A stretch of 64,000 nt of DNA from Ashinkailepas kermadecensis (GCA_034440615.1 JAOTOM010003999.1:62001-126000), one strand, 5' to 3'; numbered from the stretch's first letter, positions 1 to 11,114 are shown. Notes: generated by a model not told the origin, from the letters alone. Program-made: numbers and translations.

Positions 1-522
1 AACCTACTAAGTTCTACTTTATGTCGTTCTCCTGAATTTATGAAAACCCTATACATTACTCATGTCAGGCCTCTTTTGGAGTTTGCATCGTGTGTGTGGA
101 ATACAGGTTACGTAGGTGATTTGAGGCGACTAGAATCAGTACAGAGAAGGTGGACACGAAACATAGAGGGGATGGAAGGTCTGGATTATGGTGCCAGATT
201 ACGGAAACTAGGTCTGTACTCGGTGAAAGGTAGATTGATTCGAGCAGACATTATCAAATGTTGGAAGATTTTTCATGGTCATTCTGCCATTAAGATCCCT
301 GACATGTTTGTGCTGGCACCATTGGTGAACACACGTGGCCACTCACTGAAATTGGCTCACAGGCGTACATCAGTGGATTGTAGGAAGATATTTTTTAGCC
401 TCAGATGTTGTGCCACTTGGAACTCATTGCCTGATGATGTTGTAACCTTAACGGACCTGGGTGCATTTAAAGCTGCATTGCACTCAAATCTCTGCACATT
501 GTTGCATGAATATATTGAATAG
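1..522 (+). CDS. 3' end of a non-LTR retrotransposon ORF2 (partial at window edge)
   Basis: The frame is open from base 1 to a TAG at 520-522; the first ATG (40) is internal. The protein has the features of the region after the RT palm in CR1/Jockey-type LINEs: a YITHVRPLLEFASCVWN segment, a LESVQRRWTRNI segment, a KGRLIRADIIKCWKIFHG segment, and a C-terminal FFSLRCCATWNSLPDDVV block. The catalytic palm must lie upstream of the window. No disabling mutation is seen in this part. It would have supplied the C-terminal part of a reverse transcriptase for target-primed insertion. Clade assignment is inference; the family type is fairly safe. Confidence 0.8.
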   Translation, partial: NLLSSTLCRSPEFMKTLYITHVRPLLEFASCVWNTGYVGDLRRLESVQRRWTRNIEGMEGLDYGARLRKLGLYSVKGRLIRADIIKCWKIFHGHSAIKIPDMFVLAPLVNTRGHSLKLAHRRTSVDCRKIFFSLRCCATWNSLPDDVVTLTDLGAFKAALHSNLCTLLHEYIE

Positions 523-2049
523 ATTAACCTGATAATATACTAATCAAACATGACGAGTAGCTTAACTTCTCTATATTCAGAATATAGAGATCTCTATATA
601 TCTAGATTCAATCTCTGTATTAAATCTTTATTTTTTATTCAATCTCTGTATTTAATCTCTATATTTTCTTTTTCAGAAATCTTGACTGACAGCAAAATAT
701 TAGCAGAATGTAGTGGCTACTCTAAGCATACAAATTCTGCTTAAGGTACACTTTCCAGTTCCTGTGTCTTGCCCTGACTATCTGATAACAATATTTTCCT
801 TAATCTAGGGGACTGGCGTACCTGCAGATACGGGCTCCCCTCATCGGGCACGGTACTCATCTCTGGGTGAGTGATGCTTGAATATATGGGGAGCCAACCA
901 GGTGAGGGACCAGGTGAGAGATACATTGTTGAGATAAAGGAAGTCTGAGGGGTAATACTTGAAGAATACCAAAAATATCTACCCCATCACATTTAGCCAT
1001 ATTCACCCAATCTGATAAAACAGATTAAGATGAGTGATGGAGTAGCACAAGCCAGTTGATTGAGAAGTAAAATACAAATTAATGAAAACTCAGTTTCCAA
1101 CCTGTTCATTCTGCTGAACCACTTTCAAGAAGTGCTGTCAATCTTTAGCAATGCAGCATCATTCTTACCTAGTTCATTATCAGTGTGAAAATAATGTTCG
1201 TTCATTAGGTGTGAAATGTCGTAGTCCATAATGGTGAACATAAGCATGATACCTATACACGAAATACTCAGAAACGAGTCATGGAGACTTCACAAGCACA
1301 CATCAACAAGCACGTCGATACAACCTTAGACAGGTTATGTCACCAATATCTTATTGGTGTGGTGACTGCCATGCCTGCCCTATGGAAGTCAGTGTACGCC
1401 CCTGCACAAGCTGAAAAAAATGATTACCTGTGTACTCTATGTAGATACGATGTAAAGTGTGCGGGCACGTAAACATATAAATATTGAACGCAACGCAACG
1501 CAATAAGCTGCATAACGAATACGCGCCGAAATGGTCGAAGTTTCGTTTATTTTCGAACGTGGTTGTTCCGTTGTTACCAGATCTCATTCTAGTGCCAGGT
1601 TAGTTTAATTCGAAAGGGTCTAAAATACCAGAATCTAGTATTGGCGGTAGCAAGAGCATTGGATGATGTATACGCCAGGCGTACGTGATCCATGGCAGGA
1701 GCATGGTTGATGCCAAGGCCTATCGGGTTGATGCATGGATGATGTACGCCTGGATTGGAAACTCCGCCATGGATCATGTACGCCTGGATTGGTAACCAAC
1801 CGCTATTTGCGTATCAGCCCACCTATAGCGGAGGGTAAGTAAAAACACGGAAACGCGACCGGTTTTCAGCGTGCGCCTATGGGAGTTCAGGGTACACATT
1901 TCGTATTTGATTTTTTTTCAAATTGATTCAGCCATCCCAGGAGGATTGCATCAGCTTTTCATGATACAGAATTGATCAAGGAACCTTACCATTATTTCCT
2001 TATTGATTTATTACGCTCCATTCAGAAGTTGTCGTGGTGCGAAGTGAAG
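523..2049. other. No gene recognised; AT-rich spacer with short repeats
   Basis: Only short ORFs without recognisable motifs occur here. TA/CTCTATAT-rich sequence follows the LINE end (about 560-670). At 1650-1800 a short motif containing GTACGCCTGGATTGG occurs twice (near 1744 and 1772) with related fragments around it, giving a small imperfect direct repeat. I see no RNA gene or TE terminus. Confidence 0.5.
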
Positions 2050-4025
2050 ACATCTGTAAGAGGGAGCCTACCTCGCCCCAATGGTCAGCCCACCGATGTT
2101 GATATCTTGATGATCTTTATCTTGAATCTTTGTCTCTTATCTCTCTATCTTTATCTTGATCTTCAAATGATTGTTCGGGGCAAAGTGCATGAAGGCAATG
2201 GGCGGACCAAAATGAATTCGGGGGCACATTCCATTGGCTCCCATGTTAGAAGTTGAAATAACTGCGGAGTGGGTTAAGCAAACATTGAGGTGGTAGTTCC
2301 CTCTCAAAGGTATATAAAATAACACCCCTGAGTCGAACGACTGGCAAGTGGTAGCGAATCGGCGAGAGGTAGTGGCGTTGCCAGCTAGGGTATGTTTCAA
2401 GGGCTGATCCAAAGGGGAGAAAGCGAAAGTGGCGCCTCTTATGACCCGAAGGACGCCTCTCTTGGAGGTTCCAGTGTACCCCCTCCCTCGAATTTCTCAG
2501 CGCAACGCGCTCCTCGCCCTAGGAACGGCAGTCCTCTGGGAGTCCGAACGCACGCCGCGAATTTTTCGGCGAAAGGCACTCCTCAGACAAAAACAAATGG
2601 TGCCCCTCTGGGAGATCGGAGTGCACCTCGTCCAAATGTTCTGGACCAAGAGCCGCCCCTCTGAAGAAATGACGCCTCCTTGGCAAAATCATAAATATGT
2701 CAGTGGTATGGTGTAGGGGGAGGGGGCTTGTACCCTCCATGGAACTTCCGCTTAATCCTCTTTGCGGATTGGTGGGTACGCCGAAGTCTGTACTCTCCCA
2801 TTCAGTTGTGTAAACCACTCCACCGGAAAATATCAGCCACATATCTAGAGAGCAAGGAGGGTGGGGGCGAAAGCAGAACCGCTTATTCTTATCTTGGTGG
2901 GTGAAACTGCCCCTCAATGCTTGCTTCCCCCACCCGCAATAATTTCAACCTCTAACATGGGAGCCTATGGAATGTGACCCCCATCCCTATTCATCTTGGT
3001 CTGCCTATTGCCTTCATGTACTAATTGCCCCTCCGATCATTTTAAGAAGTGAACATCGCTGGGCCGACCCTTTCGGCGAAATGGGCTCCCTCTCACAGAT
3101 GCCTTCACTTCGCATCAGCGAGAAAGAGCCCATTTCGCCGAAAGGGTCGGCCCACCGATGTTGATTTCTTAAAATGATCGGAGTGGGCAAAGTACATGAA
3201 GGTAATAGGCAGACCAAAATAAATAGGGGGGGGGGGATACATTCCATAAGTTCCAATGTTAGAAGTTGAAATTATTGCGGGTGGGGGAAGCAAGCATTGA
3301 GGGGGAAGTTTCACCCTCAAAGATAAGAATGAGCGGTTCTGCTTTCGTCCCCACCCTCCTTGCTCTCTAGCTATGTGGCTGGTATTTTTCGGTGAAGTGG
3401 TTTAAACAACTGAATGGGAAAGTACAGACTTCGGCGTACTCACCAATCTGCAGAGGATTGAACGGAAGTTCCATGTATGGTACAAGCCCCCTCCTCCTAC
3501 ACCATACCACTGGCAGATTTATGACTTTGCCAAGGAGGCGTCATTTCTCCAGAGGCTCTTGGTCCAGAACATTTGGACGGGGCACACTCAGATCTCCCAG
3601 AGGGGCACCACTTGTTTTTGTCTGAGGAATGACTTTCACCGAAAAATTCGCGGCGTGCGTTCGGACTCCAAGAGGACTGCCGTTCCCAGGCCGAGAAACG
3701 CGTTGCGCTGAGAAATTCGAGGGAGGGGTACATTGGAACCTCCAAGAGAGGCGTCCTTCGGGTCATAAGGGGGCGCCACTTCCGCTTCCTTCCCCTTGGA
3801 TCAGCCCTTGCAGCATACCCTAGCTGGCAACGCCACAACCTCTCGCTGATTCGCTACCACTTGCCAGTCGTTCAACTCAGGGTTGTTGTTTTATATACAT
3901 TTGAGGGGGAACTGCCACCTCAACGTTTGCCTAACCCACCCCACAATTATTTGAACTTCTAACATGGGAGCCAATGGAATGTGCCCCGCAATTCATTTTG
4001 GTCTGACCATTGCCTTCATGTAGGG
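2050..4025. repeat. Giant foldback: two arms of about 0.9 kb in inverse orientation
   Basis: Sequence from about 2185 to 3085 reappears reverse-complemented at about 3118-4022. The pairs are visible throughout: the ATGACCCGAAGGACGCCTCT block at about 2440 with its complement near 3755, the accgctt/gagcggttc block near 2880 and 3330, and the tgccagctaggg block at 2380 with its complement near 3820. The centre is a GAAATGGGCTC / GAGCCCATTTC hairpin at about 3080-3130. Each arm also begins and ends with diverged inverted copies of a roughly 140-bp segment (about 2185-2320 and 2890-3040; 3180-3320 and 3890-4022). The structure therefore looks like two TIR-bounded units placed head to head. No transposase motif was seen; ORFs here are shadows of the repeat. 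A foldback or MITE dimer is likely; the class is unknown. Confidence 0.85.
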
Positions 4026-4539
4026 TAGAGTGGGGTAAGATGCCCCCTCGGGTAAGACGCCCTATCCCCTCTATAGGCTGATCAAAGAACTAGAGAACAT
4101 ATCTGAAGTTCTTGATTTGAAGCAGAAGCCACGATTGTTTATTGCGCAAGAAGTTGGTCCGTTGTTGCAAGTGCGTGACGAGCGCTGAGTGTTTCTCTGT
4201 TTTTTGACGTTTTCGATCATGAAAGTTTAACAAAATAGTTGCAAATATCTGTCAAAATAATATACTTGCGTGCTGTAGGACTTTCCATCGCGGAACATGA
4301 TATATTTTGCCTCTTTAGGGTGTTATTCTCCAGTGCGCCACGATCGCCCTATTTCCGCACACTACGTGCGACCAAATTTCGGCATTGGTGGGTAAGACCA
4401 AGATACCTTTACTAGAAGGTAGATCGAAGTTTTCCTTCAAGCCCGCATGACGTCATCCGAAGGTTTTTTATTATGGTATCAATATGGTTGCAGACGACTT
4501 TTCTCAAATCATACGCAATGGTTACTTTTATTTTGCTTC

Positions 4540-4547
4540 CTCTACAT
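4540..4547. repeat. Left 8-bp target-site duplication of the hAT MITE
   Basis: CTCTACAT is repeated exactly at 4862-4869, immediately outside the other terminus. Confidence 0.85.
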
Positions 4548-4861
4548 CAGTGGTTCTCAAACTAGGGGTCGCGACCCCAGCTGGGGTCGCGGGGCCCTTC
4601 TGGTGGGGTCGCGAGCAATCATCGACTGAATTGACCCGACACATCTGGTCCGTTGCGCTCTGATAACGCCGCGCTGCTGTTGATATCGCATGAATTTATG
4701 GCGCTGTCGCCATAAATTCATGCACTACCTGTAAATTTATGAGTGATGTTTCGCAAGTAACAAAATACAGAACACTATAATAAAAAATACAGAATGTGTG
4801 GTCGCGGCGCGACGCTCCGGATACACAGGGGTCGCCACATCAAAAAGTTTGAGAACCACTA
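4548..4861. mobile_element. hAT-type MITE, 314 bp, with TIRs and 8-bp TSD
   Basis: The left terminus is CAGTGGTTCTCAAACT and the right terminus is its reverse complement except for the last base. Direct 8-bp duplications flank it (4540-4547, 4862-4869). A CAGTGGTTCTCAA-type terminus with 8-bp TSD is characteristic of the hAT superfamily. The inside has no coding capacity. It includes a perfect internal palindrome around 4689-4724 (GCATGAATTTATGGCG and its complement), and the subterminal parts carry GGGTCGCG runs. It is non-autonomous and would depend on a hAT transposase in trans. Confidence 0.92.
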
Positions 4862-4869
4862 CTCTACAT

Positions 4870-6289
4870 TGTAGAGTCTACAAGCAAATATATTTTCTTC
4901 CGCTGACTGTGTTATTAATCTTGTCCTGTTCTTTCCAGTGAACATTTGTTCCGACACATATTTTTATCATGCATAGGCAAGGTTGGATTTCTGCATTGTA
5001 ATATTGCATGTTGAGAGGAATATTTTGTAGTCATCCGGTATGGAGAATATTTGTGTTCAAACCTTATGCATCGTAACTCAATTTGCACCCACTTTCGGTG
5101 AATTTTTAGCACTTTTACTTGATCACAGCAGCTCATTGTCAAACATAGGAGGTGACTAAGGAGATTCAACCTCCAGATGAGAAAACAAGAAACAATTTTC
5201 TGGAGAGGATAGTGTTCTGGATTCCAAAAATCCAGGAGGAGCCTATTTTTCCAAACATGTACCTACCTACCTACCTACATTGACATACAACAGTCATTGC
5301 AATCATAACTCTTTCTAGGCCAGCTAGACCCAGGGCATGGTGCATTATTCCTTTATTAATTGTGCATGGATTATTAACGATACATGCATAATTGAACATT
5401 TACGTACAATACAATCGTCATGCTATGAATGCCTTCCTGAAATTTTCCATGAGTTGCAGTCTGATTTCCTGTAGTATGAATTCAGCATCTAGATAGAATG
5501 TTTGAACGTAACACATCTCTGTTTCAGGTGTCATGCCTTACTGTGCAGTACCAGAGGTGGGACTGGGCAGACAACTTTAATAAAGAAGAAATCTGGTTAC
5601 ACCATTTTTATTGGAGATTATTCCCGATTTATACACAATGGAGCAGTTTTGTGCTTCCTTGCGGAGATGGGATTTGACGTAATATATGCACCTGCCGAAC
5701 TAATTATTTGTTTCCCCAGATCTTATATCAAGCGCCTTAATAGCTACCGATGTTTTATATTCGTTGTAACAGTCTGACGCGTGCTTAGGCAACCTTGTTA
5801 TGGGTGCAATATAACCCAATGGGGTTGACGCACCCTAAAGCCCCAATAATCATCAGTAAAATTGCAAACATGCATAAGAAGTCCCTGGGCCATTTTTGAT
5901 CACAATGTTGTTTTTCTGATGTTTTCTGATTTGACTCATTCCTTTGGAAAATTAAGACTTCCTCAGATATAAGCACTTTAAGTTCATGTAGTTCTATCTA
6001 AGAAATCAGTCCAGGTAAAGAATATTAAATACATTGAAATAACTTTTTAAAAAAGTAAGAAAAACATGACTACATATACCTGCTATCCCACCTCAACAAC
6101 ATATTGGAAGTGTGGGGAAAAGGTTTTGGGTGTGGTGGTATATAATGAAAAATAACATACAATTACCAATAAAAATTAATGCCACCTAACCTAGCCTACT
6201 GATGTTGGACGGCCTAAAACCTACTGCTGTTGAATCACTTAAACGCACTAATATTGGATTACTTAAAACCTACCGATGTTGGATTGCCT
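4870..6289. other. No gene recognised; AT-rich intergenic sequence
   Basis: There are no convincing ORFs. A short (CTAC)n run lies at about 5262-5278. At about 5795-5857 a diverged copy of the I-LINE/SINE tail can be read on the plus strand (the GACGCACCCTAAAGCCCCAATAA segment, in pieces). The rest shows no structure I can name. Confidence 0.45.
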
Positions 6290-6405
6290 AAATATGATTT
6301 TAAAATGTTATTTTCAAAACAAATTGCAGAGGACTGTCCTTAATAGCCACTGCACGTGGAGGGCATGTATCGTGAAATAAATAAATAAATAAATATATAA
6401 ATAGG
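6290..6405 (+). mobile_element. 3' end fragment of an L2/CR1-like LINE
   Basis: The sequence from the GGACTGTCCTTAATAGCC block through the CCAC-N5-GTGG hairpin to GTGAAATAAATAAATAAATAA matches the 3' end of the near-complete LINE at 10078-10155 almost base for base. The hairpin loop differs between the two copies. This is a 5'-truncated insertion of the same or a sister family, ending in the same (AAAT)n tail. Confidence 0.8.
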
Positions 6406-7192
6406 AAGACGTCAGCCTTCCACCGCCGCCGGCTGCCAGCGACCATCGTGCAGACAGTGGATCAGGCGTGCACGGTCCAGTTCGCGGACCGCCGATAGGT
6501 CATTCACATAATGACCAGATCAGGTCGCGAGTGATGCCGTTGCTGTATCCGTTCCCGGAGCCGTCCCCGTCGGCTCCTGCGACGTAATTTGCGCGAAGGG
6601 TATCTCAGCTCAGGCCACCATCAGTGATAGCCTTACCCGCTGACGTGTGTGTTCCCTTGCCGCCCCAGTTCAGTACACAGGATCCAGTTCAAACCGCGCT
6701 GTGACAGACGGTCACCACGCGTGCGCCGACCACTCGTACATTACGGCTGCGATGCGAGTGATGAATGAATGCAGGCTAAGCTACATCTGTAAGATTCTTA
6801 CATTGTGCGTTCATGTTTGTTTGTTTTTTCTCGCCAACAACAGTTGGCGATCCACGCAGGTAATCGTGCTGCTGCCGTTGTTACTTGGTTATGTTATACG
6901 TTCGCGATGCATTCGTACTTGAAATACGTATGCGCAAATACATGTGAAAATCGTACTAAGAACACATTCGCACTCGATATATTCGTATTCGGGGAGTTTT
7001 ATGAACCACGCAAGCAGGACGCAACATCTGCAGTTGGGTCGAAGGTAACCGTTTTTATGCAATTTTACAATTTGTGACTTGTATCCTCAATGACAGGTGC
7101 AGCCAGCTTCCTGCACACAGACATAGCGAACAGATATCATCAGCGGGTATGGACCCCCTGCTACACCAATTATTTTCACAATTTTCTACCAA

Positions 7193-8317
7193 GTGAAACG
7201 CGCGGACCGGCCCGACTCTAGTGGTTACGGTGGGGTGGCGATTACCGCCAAGTCAGCTCTAACTATTACCGTCTTGAAAATTTCTACGCCTCCGAACTCT
7301 AGCTCCAAACTAGAATCACTCTGGGCCAAAGTCAAAGTGAAGAGCGGAAAGTATTTCATTCTAGCGGCAATCTATCGGCCACCGCGCAACACTCTTCCTG
7401 CTTTAAATGATGACTTCACTGAGCTCGAAAGACAGGTACAATTGGCGACACTGAACTTTACCGGCACTTTCTACCTCGCAGGTGATCTAAACTGTAACCT
7501 TCTCGACACGGCAAATAGCCCCAGCAAAACACACCTGCTTGAATTCATCAGCAACTATTCACTTACCATGACAGTGCAGCGCCCTACATTCGCCACAGGC
7601 TCTCTATTGGATGTCATCCTAACAAACTCGCCCATTTCCGTCGGCAGAACCAGAGTGAGTTTCTGCCACTACAGCCCACATAAATTTATCACATGTTCCA
7701 TTAAAGTAAACAGGCCTGCCTTAGTTAACACCGTAATAAAGTCCCGTTCTTACGGACGAGTAGATACCTCGGAACTGACTCTTGACCTCGGTGAGATCGA
7801 CTGGGTCCAGGTCACTGGGCGCATCTCAGTAACGGATAAATGGGACACCCTGCTGAAATTGCTGACACCTATTCTCGACGAGCACCTGCCCCTCAGAAAC
7901 ATCAAACTTAGGAACCCAACAGCACCATATGTCAGCGAAGCTACCAAACAGCTCATGCACCGGCGAAATGTAGCTCTCCATTTGCAAGATAGAAGCACGT
8001 ACAAAATACTTAACAGACAAGTTCGCTCAGCTATTAGAGCTGACTGTAGGGACGATATTAGCAGAAAGATATCACAGAAAGGCCCATCAGCTGCGTGGCG
8101 TGCTATTAAGCCCATTATCGACACCAAAAAAGGCTCTCATAGAGTTCAACCCCAGGTCCTACCTGAGCATCTAAATCAATACTTTGTTAGTGTCGGACCT
8201 AAGGTATCAGCAGAGGTCAAACGCCAGGCAAACATGTCTGAACACACACCTCCCAGTTGCCGGCTATCGCGCGTCTCTACCAGCTCCTATAAAGTATCAC
8301 CCATATCCCTCGAATAG
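7193..8317 (+). pseudogene. LINE ORF2 N-terminal part: endonuclease/exonuclease/phosphatase domain
   Basis: The ORF begins inside the domain. Visible landmarks are RADRPDSSGYGGVAI, the AAIYRPPRN strand, the catalytic GDLNCNLLD (D-x-N) segment, and LLDVILTN. Where the usual SDH triad stands, this protein reads YSPHKFI, so the histidine is kept and the aspartate is replaced by proline. This may be typical of its subfamily or a lesion. The C-terminal half is the linker that leads to the RT. The ORF ends at a TAG (8315-8317). The RT ORF follows in the same frame 15 bases on, so a single nonsense codon separates the two halves of one protein. An endonuclease of this kind nicks the genomic target for reverse transcription. 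Confidence 0.82.
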
Positions 8318-8332
8318 CTAACCAAAATTGTC

Positions 8333-9844
8333 ATGGATATGAGGAGCACAAGTGCTTGCGGACCCGACGGGATCTGTATTAAGGTCATCAAATTTCTGTT
8401 CTTTTTTATCGGAGAAGTGCTGCTCGACATTATAAACACATGCCTGACTACAGCTGATATCCCCTCCACTTGGAAACAGTCAATAGTAACTCCCATTCAC
8501 AAATCAGGAGATCCTTCGGATCCCTCTAATTTTAGGCCCATCTCATTGGTTCCGGTTATCGCCAAAATCACAGAGAGGGTAGTGCAGAAGCAACTCTATC
8601 ACTACCTGAACGCAAACCACCTACTGGCCCAAACTCAGCACGGCTTCAGACCACGTCACTCTACGGAAACCGCTCTGATTTCAGTCTCGGACAAAATACT
8701 AGCAGCAATGAACCGTTCGGAAATAGCTCTCCTTTGCATTCTGGACCTCAGTAAATGCTTCGACGTAATAGATCACACCAAACTGCTCACTAAACTAGAA
8801 CTCCATGGAATTGATACTGACTGGTTTAAGGCTTATCTGGGAGGTCACACGCAGGCTGTTAGCATCTCAGATCAACGCGGAAACAGGCATCTCTCCTCCT
8901 TTCTTCCTAACAACATAGGTGTTTTTCAAGGCTCATCACTAGGTCCACTCCTCTATTGCATCTTTTCGAACGACCTCAGTTTGCACGTCCCGGTAGCACA
9001 CGTCACTCAGTTCGCAGACGACACCCAGGTCCTCATCTCCGGTCGCAAATCTGATCTCCCAAATCTGATAAATCAGATGGAGACATGTCTGAACCAACTA
9101 TACGACTACTTCCTGGATAACGGTTTGAAGGTAAACCCGACCAAAACTCAGCTTCTCACGTTCGGATCGCGTCAGAATCTTCGCAATATTACCCCGATAC
9201 GAGTGTGCTTTAGGGACGCTGTGATATATGAAAGTCATTCGTGTAGGAACCTTGGGGTGACATTTGATCGCCACATGTCGTGGGATTCCCATGTAGCTGT
9301 CGTGGTCCGCAAGTGCACTGGATTCCTTATGGCCCTGAACCACCTGCGTCACCATCTGCCGACCAGTACCCTCTTCACTATAGTCAATAGCTTAGTTATA
9401 TCCAATATCCGCTACTGCATATCTGTTTATGGGAACGGGTCGGCAGCAAACATCCACAGACTAGACAAAATCATTAACTTCGCCACTAGAGTCGTGTCAG
9501 GTCTACGGAAATTTGATCATATTTCTGATTCCCGTAACGAGTTGGGTCTTCTCACCGCAGCTGATCTGCATCTATTTCACAGCCTTACTTTGCTCCACAA
9601 GATCATTCTGACGGGTGAGCCAACGCACATTGCCGGTCAAATCTCTGCAAACTCTACCCTGCGAAACCGTCATACGCGTGCAGACGACCACCTGCATCTA
9701 CCAGCCATACACAGAGAGGCGGGCCGCAGGAGATTTCTCTACTCGTCTGTCTTCCACTACAACAAACTCCCTACTGAAACAAAAACATTGAAGCTGTCCA
9801 ACTTCAAGAAGCGTGTACGAGCTCATCTCCACGAGCAACACTAG
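8333..9844 (+). CDS. LINE ORF2 C-terminal part: reverse transcriptase
   Basis: This 503-codon open frame continues the endonuclease ORF after one TAG. RT motifs appear in order: ACGPDGI, PIHKSGD with NFRPISLVPV, the QHGFRPRHSTETALI block, LDLSKCFDVIDH (first catalytic Asp), GVFQGSSLGPLLYCIF, and TQFADDTQVLI (FADD catalytic core). The thumb motif NGLKVNPTKTQLLTF and the C-terminal HHLPTSTLFTIVNSLV region follow. All catalytic residues appear intact. The first ATG is probably not a native start, because the protein should be one polyprotein. The RT would copy its own RNA at the nicked target. Confidence 0.9.
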   Translation: MDMRSTSACGPDGICIKVIKFLFFFIGEVLLDIINTCLTTADIPSTWKQSIVTPIHKSGDPSDPSNFRPISLVPVIAKITERVVQKQLYHYLNANHLLAQTQHGFRPRHSTETALISVSDKILAAMNRSEIALLCILDLSKCFDVIDHTKLLTKLELHGIDTDWFKAYLGGHTQAVSISDQRGNRHLSSFLPNNIGVFQGSSLGPLLYCIFSNDLSLHVPVAHVTQFADDTQVLISGRKSDLPNLINQMETCLNQLYDYFLDNGLKVNPTKTQLLTFGSRQNLRNITPIRVCFRDAVIYESHSCRNLGVTFDRHMSWDSHVAVVVRKCTGFLMALNHLRHHLPTSTLFTIVNSLVISNIRYCISVYGNGSAANIHRLDKIINFATRVVSGLRKFDHISDSRNELGLLTAADLHLFHSLTLLHKIILTGEPTHIAGQISANSTLRNRHTRADDHLHLPAIHREAGRRRFLYSSVFHYNKLPTETKTLKLSNFKKRVRAHLHEQH

Positions 9845-10077
9845 TCACAAAAAAAACACTTACAAAATAGATTTGTGTACACCATGCACTCACATTTAGG
9901 CCATCGCTTTCATATCACTTCCATAAACTACTCGTTTACAGCTCGTGTTGCAAGCACGGTGTGTGTAGTGCAGAGTGATATGGGTATTGTATTATGTTGG
10001 TGTATGAATGTTTGTTGCGCATGTGTTCCCACTATTGACCACAAATCTCTATCAAATACCTTTCTTTGTAAATATCT

Positions 10078-10160
10078 GAATTATACCCAGACTGTCCATA
10101 ATAGCCACTATACGTGGAGGGCATGTATTGTGAAATAAATAAATAAATAAATAAACAATA
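10078..10160 (+). repeat. Conserved LINE 3' hairpin and (AAAT)n tail
   Basis: CCAC-TATAC-GTGG forms a small stem-loop followed by GGGCATGTATTGTGAAATAA and repeated AAAT. The same arrangement ends the truncated copy at 6330-6400, so this is the element's true 3' terminus and the probable RT recognition site. Confidence 0.75.
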
Positions 10161-10312
10161 TATACAGACTGCATATGCACCCACAAACCAAACGCGTGCA
10201 TCCATTCATGTGTAGGCTTAACCGTAAGCATACAAATAGAGGACATAATCATTTGCAATGTCTTGCAGGTGCAGATTGCTTTTGAACCATTAATGCACCA
10301 GATACACACACA

Positions 10313-10802
10313 CACTAGCGGATCCAGGGAGTGGCCTTTCCGGCCATGACCCCCCCGAAGCGCTGAAAAGGGGGGCATAGTGTCTTTTGGCCCCCCCCCC
10401 CCCCGAAACCAACAGAAGTAAACTAGATTAAAATGCGGTAACCTTTGCCGAGGTTAAAAATAGCGTCGGAATGAAAGAATCAAATTTTAAAAGTATTTTT
10501 ACACTTGATTGGAAGTAGCATAGTAGTTCTGACACAGATCGAGGGTTCCATGCTGGAAATACACAGGAAATTATGTTGTCATTAATTTTGTTTTCATGAA
10601 CCTCTTTGAAAATAGTGGTCGAAATCCGGTGCTTTAAACAAAAAAAATAGTGAGAGAATGGGCACCCTCCAAATCCTTTCGACCCCTCCCCTGATGCAAT
10701 TTCTAGGTACGCCACTGGGGGAGGGGGAAGGGGGTGGGGCTGACTCCGAAAACCGAAAGTTGCCCCCTGCCCCCCCCAACCGGTGGGCTAGATCCGCCAG
10801 TG
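10313..10802. mobile_element. Small TIR element inserted in a CA microsatellite
   Basis: The left end CACTAGCGGATCCAG and the right end, read in reverse complement, CACTGGCGGATCTAG agree at 13 of 15 bases. The flanks on both sides are (CA)n, so a target duplication cannot be separated from the microsatellite. The inside holds long C and G homopolymers (about 10390-10405, 10770-10780) and no coding motif. It is a probable MITE; its superfamily is not determined. Confidence 0.55.
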
Positions 10803-10838
<36 letters not shown>

Positions 10839-10852
10839 CAAATACATAAATA
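10803..10852. repeat. (CA)n(TA)n microsatellite
   Basis: Uninterrupted CA dinucleotides run directly into TATATATA and then diverge (ACAAATACATAAATATATATT). Confidence 0.95.
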
Positions 10853-10887
10853 TATATTACGTGGGCTATATGGGGCCTCCTGTCGGT

Positions 10888-11114
10888 TGCGGATCCAGGT
10901 AGGGAAGTTGGGGCATATGCCACCCCATGAAAGGTGGCGTCCCTTCGATCAGGAAAATGCGTCCATCCGCGAAGGCTCGAGTGCACCCAAACACCCTCGA
11001 ATTTGTTCAGCCACAGGCGCCTCTTGGCAGGAAAGGCACCCCTCAAGCTACTTTCGCGGTGGCGCCACTCCAAACACGTGTCCCCTCCCCCAGATGATAA
11101 TTCCTGGATTCGTT
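10888..11114. mobile_element. Possible second small TIR element
   Basis: GCGGATCCAGG at the left and ACGAATCCAGG (reverse complement of the right end) form a short imperfect TIR. The interior resembles part of 59640-60040 (the GAAAGGTGGCG and neighbouring blocks). No clear target duplication was found, so this is a weak call. Confidence 0.3.

Larger units (their letters stand above)
7090..10160 (+). mobile_element. L2/CR1-like LINE, near-complete ORF2, (AAAT)n tail
   Basis: The element carries an endonuclease-plus-RT ORF2 (7193-9844, broken by one in-frame TAG), a 3' UTR of about 300 bp, the CCACTATACGTGG hairpin (about 10106-10118) and a tail of repeated AAAT. The 5' end is uncertain. Endonuclease-like sequence can be followed weakly upstream of 7193 in more than one frame, so the start is degraded or truncated. 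The GC-rich stretch 6406-7090, which begins right after the older LINE tail, may be its 5' UTR or flanking DNA. There is no RNase H domain, which fits the L2/CR1 group rather than the I clade. Confidence 0.8.

Noticed and set aside
2392..3838. Several ORFs of 70-130 codons in the foldback
   Set aside because: Frames on one arm mirror frames on the other and change between arms; no motif seen, so they are shadows of the repeat.
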